DNA of 64,000 nt from the NCBI GenBank assembly GCA_028023455.1, contig JAQFVV010012531.1, positions 1,364,001 through 1,428,000 of the forward strand, read 5' to 3'. Below, in pieces: positions 59,265-64,000 of the stretch. The stretch's first letter is position 1. Each line of letters opens with the position of its first letter. Source of the stretch: Epiperipatus broadwayi. Taxonomy: Eukaryota; Onychophora; Udeonychophora; Euonychophora; Peripatidae. The notes below the pieces were generated by a model. It searched no databases and was not told where the DNA came from. It saw only the letters and a list, made by a program, of their open reading frames with translations. The position numbers and the translations under genes are program-made.

Positions 59265-60872
59265 ATGGCTACTGCCCAATCAAGCGTGAGCGAATTAAGC
59301 ACCAATACGAAATTAACAACATCGTTAGTTTCAACATCGCCTATTTCGTATGCAAAAGTACTTAAAAGTAATAGCAATACTACAGCACCAACTCAAATAC
59401 CGCGCTTCCGTAGAACAAACACAAATGATATAAAAAATCTTGATCTAAACACTAGAGAGGAAAATCAACCCCCAGCCGCAATCTGGACAAAAGAAACGCT
59501 TGAAAATGTGACGGACCGTTTCAGTAATACGGTGCCTCGTACGTTATTTGAAACATTTCGCAGGTTTTTTTCACCAACTTCGTTAGTACTCGCAGTAACC
59601 GATAATCAATGCTCATTATATCGTTTCCCAAAAGCTTTATTATATGAAGCAATCACGCAAAATGCACTATGGGAAACAATCTCTTGTATCGCGGATCACC
59701 CAAATTCTCGATATATAACCATTGATTTTTATACTCAGCAGCAAAAAGAACGTTTTCAATCCACTATTTTAGCACTTGATAATTACGCACTCGTAATTAT
59801 AGATGAAAACCGGAAAAATATAATTACTGGAGTGCTTAAAAATACTTATCTTAAATACAACGTACAAGATTTTCAAAAAATGATAAACCCGTTTGGAAAA
59901 GTAATTGCCCTACAGCCTATATATTTAAAAGACACACCTATACCGATATGTAGTAATCGTTTTGAATTTAAAATAAAACTACATAAAAACGTAGACGCCT
60001 CAACGATTCCAACACAGATTACAGATCAAGAAGCGACACTCTCTCTTCACATAAGAGGTCTAAAGCCACTTTGTTTTGGCTGTGGACAGAGAGGACACCT
60101 AGCAACTCAGTGCGATAACACAAAAAGCAATCACTGTGAACAAACTAAAATCCTCTCCCCAGAACAACCCAGTGATGAAAATAAAATTTATAATAACACT
60201 ACATCCATTGGCAACCAAATAATAGAAACCGGAAAAAAACAGGATCAAACACCCACAAACAAAAATAATAATGGATCAGAATTGCCTATCCCAAAGACCA
60301 ACCAAAAAAATAATAACACAAAAACTAACACAGAAATCCAAGATTCAAACGAAAATAATTCTCAAGAAACCACAACACAAAATACAGCAATTACATCACA
60401 GGATCAGCATCTCAATAAAACAAAATGTGTACCAAGTAAAAATCAACAAACAGAAAGTAAACACACACAGTTATATAATGAAAATATAAATCCAGATAAT
60501 ATAAAGATACCAATAATAAAAAAAACTACAATTATAAACAAAACTGCATCAAACATAATGGATGCAATAGAAGCTCCTCTTCCACCTATTCAAGAAAATA
60601 CACCAGAGGGAAAAAGAAAACCAGGTCGACCACCAAAGAACCATGAATCCAAAAAGGTAAAAAAAACAGACCAAAAGCACAACTCATCAGACATATACAA
60701 TTTAGAAAATGATGAAATAGAAATGGATGTAAGCCAACAACAAATGGACACCTGTTCGGTTTCATCGCAAATTGCCTGTATAGAGTCTGAAGCAATATTA
60801 AATGAAAGAAAAACTGATAATAAACCCAACAATGTCTTAAATATGTATCAGCATCCATCTACTGCAATATAA
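59265..60872 (+). CDS. ORF1 protein (gag-like, zinc knuckle) of Tx1-like retrotransposon
   Basis: 535 codons, uninterrupted, ATG with G at +4. Residues 1-100 are Ser/Thr/Asn-rich and probably disordered. Residues about 100-245 form a compact region conserved with copy 2 ('SLYRFPKALLYEAIT' at about 123). A CX2CX4HX4C zinc knuckle lies at C270, C273, H278, C283. A long polar Asn/Thr/Gln-rich stretch (about 285-440) follows, then a basic segment with 'KPGRPPK' near 450, an AT-hook-like motif. The role by family knowledge is to bind element RNA and form the ribonucleoprotein that carries ORF2. The AT-hook suggests an additional DNA contact, possibly with AT-rich targets; that is inference. The intact frame indicates a young copy. 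Confidence 0.9.
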   Translation: MATAQSSVSELSTNTKLTTSLVSTSPISYAKVLKSNSNTTAPTQIPRFRRTNTNDIKNLDLNTREENQPPAAIWTKETLENVTDRFSNTVPRTLFETFRRFFSPTSLVLAVTDNQCSLYRFPKALLYEAITQNALWETISCIADHPNSRYITIDFYTQQQKERFQSTILALDNYALVIIDENRKNIITGVLKNTYLKYNVQDFQKMINPFGKVIALQPIYLKDTPIPICSNRFEFKIKLHKNVDASTIPTQITDQEATLSLHIRGLKPLCFGCGQRGHLATQCDNTKSNHCEQTKILSPEQPSDENKIYNNTTSIGNQIIETGKKQDQTPTNKNNNGSELPIPKTNQKNNNTKTNTEIQDSNENNSQETTTQNTAITSQDQHLNKTKCVPSKNQQTESKHTQLYNENINPDNIKIPIIKKTTIINKTASNIMDAIEAPLPPIQENTPEGKRKPGRPPKNHESKKVKKTDQKHNSSDIYNLENDEIEMDVSQQQMDTCSVSSQIACIESEAILNERKTDNKPNNVLNMYQHPSTAI

Positions 60873-60934
60873 ACAAACATTTAGTATTAAAAATAAAATA
60901 AAAATCAATACCCTGTTAAAAAATTATTTAAAAC

Positions 60935-63900
60935 ATGAAGATAAAAATTGGATCGCTCAACATTAGAGGCTTAAATGCCACCAAAAAACTTTTTGATCTC
61001 AAAAAATGGTTACATACAACACAACCACACATACTGGGGCTTTTGGAAACAAAAATATACAGCAGCTCTCAAATTGATCCATCAAAATATTTAGTCAACC
61101 AAGGTTTTTGTGCCTGCTCAAGGCAATCATCATCACCATCAGGTGGCACAGGCATAATTATTTCACACAACTGCCCTTTCGATTCTTTTAAAATTATATA
61201 TATTGACTCTAATCTTATCATATTAACACTCCATCATAAAAATATCACACTTAACCTAGTATTTGTATATATACCACCAGGCCCTGTCATCATCTCCAGA
61301 ATAATAGCAACAATAAATTCAATGCTTACAGCAACACCAAATCCCATAATACTCCTGGGAGATTTCAACATGACCTACCAAACTTTTGTCACCAAATGGA
61401 TCCATCAAATAACAATCCCACTTATGAGTGCTGAGGGTTTTCTCCCAACAAACTCAATATCTTTTAATAACAATAGATATAAGTCACTTATTGATTTGTG
61501 TTTCTACTCACCAATGTTACATCATTATTTTAATCTTGAACTCTGTCCATCTATAATCTCAGATCATGCTGCTCAGTTCATCACCCTCGACCTAACAAAA
61601 ATACAAAATACAACAATAGCCCTCCAAAAGACTATGCGAATACTTCTTCCAGCACAAACAACTGAATTCTTATATTCAGAAACATATATAATGCTCCAAA
61701 AACTTCAAAACATGTCACTCGATCCAGTACAAAAGTATATAGCATTCACCAATATACTTTCTTTCAACATCAATCATATTACCTGCAACTCAACACCCCC
61801 CACCAGATTATTAGCATTGGCAGATGAACTACATAAAAGAATAACCATTTCCAGACCAACTACAGATAATCAAACACAAATTAAAAAACTTACAGAAATG
61901 TACAACAATACATGCAATACACTAAAGCAATATGTAGCAATAAAAAAGAAAAAAATATGCCTTACACAACAACATACTTGGACCAGAGCATACATACGGT
62001 GGGCATTGGGATACCCATCCACAGTCAGAGTGCCTATGGCACTTGAAATAGATGGCTCTATAACAGCTGGACATAACATGATAAACCCAATATATCAACA
62101 CTTTAAAAAAATACTGCAAAAACAGAGAGTGTACATACCAAATGAAGACATATTTGGAGACCCTGAAACAGATACACCAATAACAACAACTGACATTGTA
62201 TTTCAACTTGCAACAATAACAAACACATGTCACCCAGGACCACAAGGAATTCCCAAATTTGTGTTCAAACATCTTAGTCACTTCACAGCAAAATACCTGT
62301 GCAATCTAGCCAATTACATATCCCAAAAAATTTACAAACATACAAAGTCTATACCCAATTGCAATGGTTCCATTTAACAAAAAACAAACAGCAATATCAT
62401 CTTTATCTAATCTACGACCAATTTCAATGGGACCTTTAGGAATAAAAATTCTTGAAAGAGTGATAAAGGAAAAAATAGAACAACACATACTCCCTGTGTT
62501 ATCATCAGCACAATATGCCAAAAAAGGATCATCCATTGGCCAGGGTGCCTTAATGTACAAAACAATTATCGAAGTAGTAAAAAAAAAGAAAGAAATATGC
62601 ACCAATTATAGTTCAACTAGACATTGAGGCAGCTTTTGACTCAGTGCCTATAGCCAAATTATTAGACGTGCTGAAAAAAACAACAACACCTCCATCCCTA
62701 CTATATATAATAGCAAATCTGCTACTCAGCCGTGAAATTCACATCACATTGAATGGAAAAAAATCACCAGCCTTCAGACCGAGTCAATCCATCCCACAAG
62801 GATCCCCCCTAAGTGCCTTGCTCTTTACAATATATATAAATCCTCTATTAATAGAGATACAGAAAAAAATAAAAGGCATTCAAATTCCAAACACTGCTTT
62901 AAATATATCATGCATAGCCTATATGGACGATGTAACCGTTTTCCTCCCCTCTAAAAAGAACCTCCCCATATTACAAGAGATAATCAAGAATTATACCTCA
63001 AATTTTAATTTAAAAATTAACACAAATAAAACTGCAGCATGGTCAATATACACAGGCAAGCACTGTACAGAGATGTTTAATGGTAAACCATCTGCTTTCC
63101 TTGGTTTCCCATTCTACCTTGGAACCAATGGAATGAGGCAAAAAATTCAAAATAAATTAAAAATAGATGCTGAAAAAATCACAGCCTCACTTGAAAAGTC
63201 ATACCTGTCAATATATGCAAAGGTAGCACTATTTAATCAACTTATAACTACAAAAATTACATACTATACACCTATAATCAAATTTGCAAAAACATTCATA
63301 TCTAAAATCTCGTCAATCTGTAACAAACTAATATGGAAGAGAAAGACAGTGGCAATCTCTTTAAAAAATCTGAGCAGACCACCACATAGCAATGGACTTG
63401 GACTCCATACAATCAATGTTTTTTACACACAGAAATCAGTAAATCTAATAACAGCAACCATAAAAAGATTTCCAGACCTGGAGTGTGTAATCAGTATAAT
63501 ACCCACAGACAGACCACCCCTTCATATGGATATCTATCCACACTGATTGAAGAACTCAAGCCAATATACAACAAAATATCACTCAATAATGACAACAAGT
63601 ATACATACTGGGACATTTACAATATACTACATCCAAACCAGACACCCAATCTACATCCATCAGTTCTTGGAATAGACAACAGGCAACTACTGCAACAATT
63701 CAGAAAATGGTCATTAGAACCAAAATTATTCGATTTTCTGCTTAAGCTTAATCTCAATGCTCTACCCACAACCCATTTCCTTAGATTTCGTAGATTCTAT
63801 ACCAATATAGACCCCATGTGCGGGCTATGTCATAGAGAAGAAGAGACACAAGATCATTTTCTTCATTCCTGCAGTGCCCTAGAAACAATACGTCGCACAA

Positions 63901-64000
63901 TGTTTACCACATACAGAAAGGCTATCATTTCAATTGATGAAATAATAAATACATTTAAAAAAGGCAACAACCCTGCTATTCGTGCAGCAACATACAGCCT
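60935..64000 (+). pseudogene. ORF2 protein (APE endonuclease and reverse transcriptase) of Tx1-like copy 3, three frameshifts, 3' end outside
   Basis: Starts at ATG 60,935. Endonuclease catalytic landmarks: 'LNIRGL' (N9), 'LLETKI' (E38), 'FVYIPP', 'LLGDFNM' (about residue 142) and 'SDHAA' (about 210). RT: 'PISMGPLGIKILERV' near 62,420, 'QLDIEAAFDSV' near 62,613, 'PQGSPLSALLF' near 62,795, catalytic YMDD at 62,920-62,931. The C-terminal finger 'CGLCHREEETQDHFLHSC' lies near 63,820. The frame shifts between 62,330 and 62,364, within an A-rich run near 62,585-62,605, and near 63,525; between these it is fully open. Few stops and an intact ORF1 suggest very recent damage or sequencing indels. The enzyme would nick target DNA and copy its RNA from the nick. 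Confidence 0.9.

Larger units (their letters stand above)
59043..64000 (+). mobile_element. Tx1-like non-LTR retrotransposon, near full-length copy 3, runs off the window
   Basis: 5' UTR (59,043-59,264), intact ORF1, a 62-base spacer, then frameshifted ORF2 continuing to the window edge. The assignment to the Tx1-like part of the L1 group rests on three features: ORF1 with a CCHC knuckle, an APE endonuclease at the ORF2 N-terminus, and a CX2CX8HX4C finger at the C-terminus. Some Tx1-like families insert specifically into repeats, including microsatellites; this copy directly follows a (TAA)n tract, but the 3' flank is out of view. Confidence 0.93.

Overview
The window is an AT-rich (roughly 70% A+T by eye) stretch of a metazoan nuclear genome, most likely an invertebrate. 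The evidence is eukaryotic non-LTR retrotransposons of two clades, very short tRNA-derived SINEs, long microsatellites, foldback elements, and no bacterial-style gene packing. I could not recognise any complete host protein-coding gene, rRNA or functional tRNA. The species cannot be fixed from the sequence; a mollusc-like genome is only a guess.

The largest features are three copies of a Tx1-like (L1 group) non-LTR retrotransposon family. One copy at 59,043 to the window end is nearly full length: intact ORF1 with a CCHC zinc knuckle, then an ORF2 with AP-endonuclease, reverse transcriptase and C-terminal zinc-finger regions, broken by three frameshifts. It abuts a perfect 731-bp (TAA)n tract. 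A 5'-truncated copy lies at 23,248-26,461, flanked by a perfect 16-bp target-site duplication. A decayed copy lies at about 46,300-50,500. A fourth, different non-LTR relic is at 45,900-46,195. RTE-clade relics occur at 37,930-40,450 (endonuclease to RT C-terminus) and as 3' tails at 4,490, 7,330 and 28,672.

The most interesting layer is non-coding. About twelve hammerhead-ribozyme-like motifs, in several unrelated sequence contexts, are scattered through the window. The best (12,277-12,331, minus strand) has a complete conserved core, a 6-bp stem II, a stem I with an internal loop, and a self-complementary minimal stem III. It sits inside the loop of a long hairpin. A second family forms a retrozyme-like tandem array with an inverted partial copy at 22,364-23,135, with another unit at 55,118-55,495 and a fragment at 34,297. 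A third family couples a tRNA-like promoter to a hammerhead-like motif; two units lie head to head between 10-bp direct repeats at 42,873-43,560, and a related tail is at 54,463. No Penelope-like RT, the usual partner of such ribozymes, is visible here.

The rest is AT-rich sequence holding four short tRNA SINEs (two or three with clear target-site duplications), a terminal-inverted-repeat element with internal tandem repeats at 8,579-10,053, a nest of inverted repeats at 11,889-12,966, GA/GATA and (TA)n microsatellites, and long stretches where I see nothing. The genes present belong to selfish elements. In principle the LINE RTs could mobilise the SINE-like units, but nothing in the window proves which RT serves which element.
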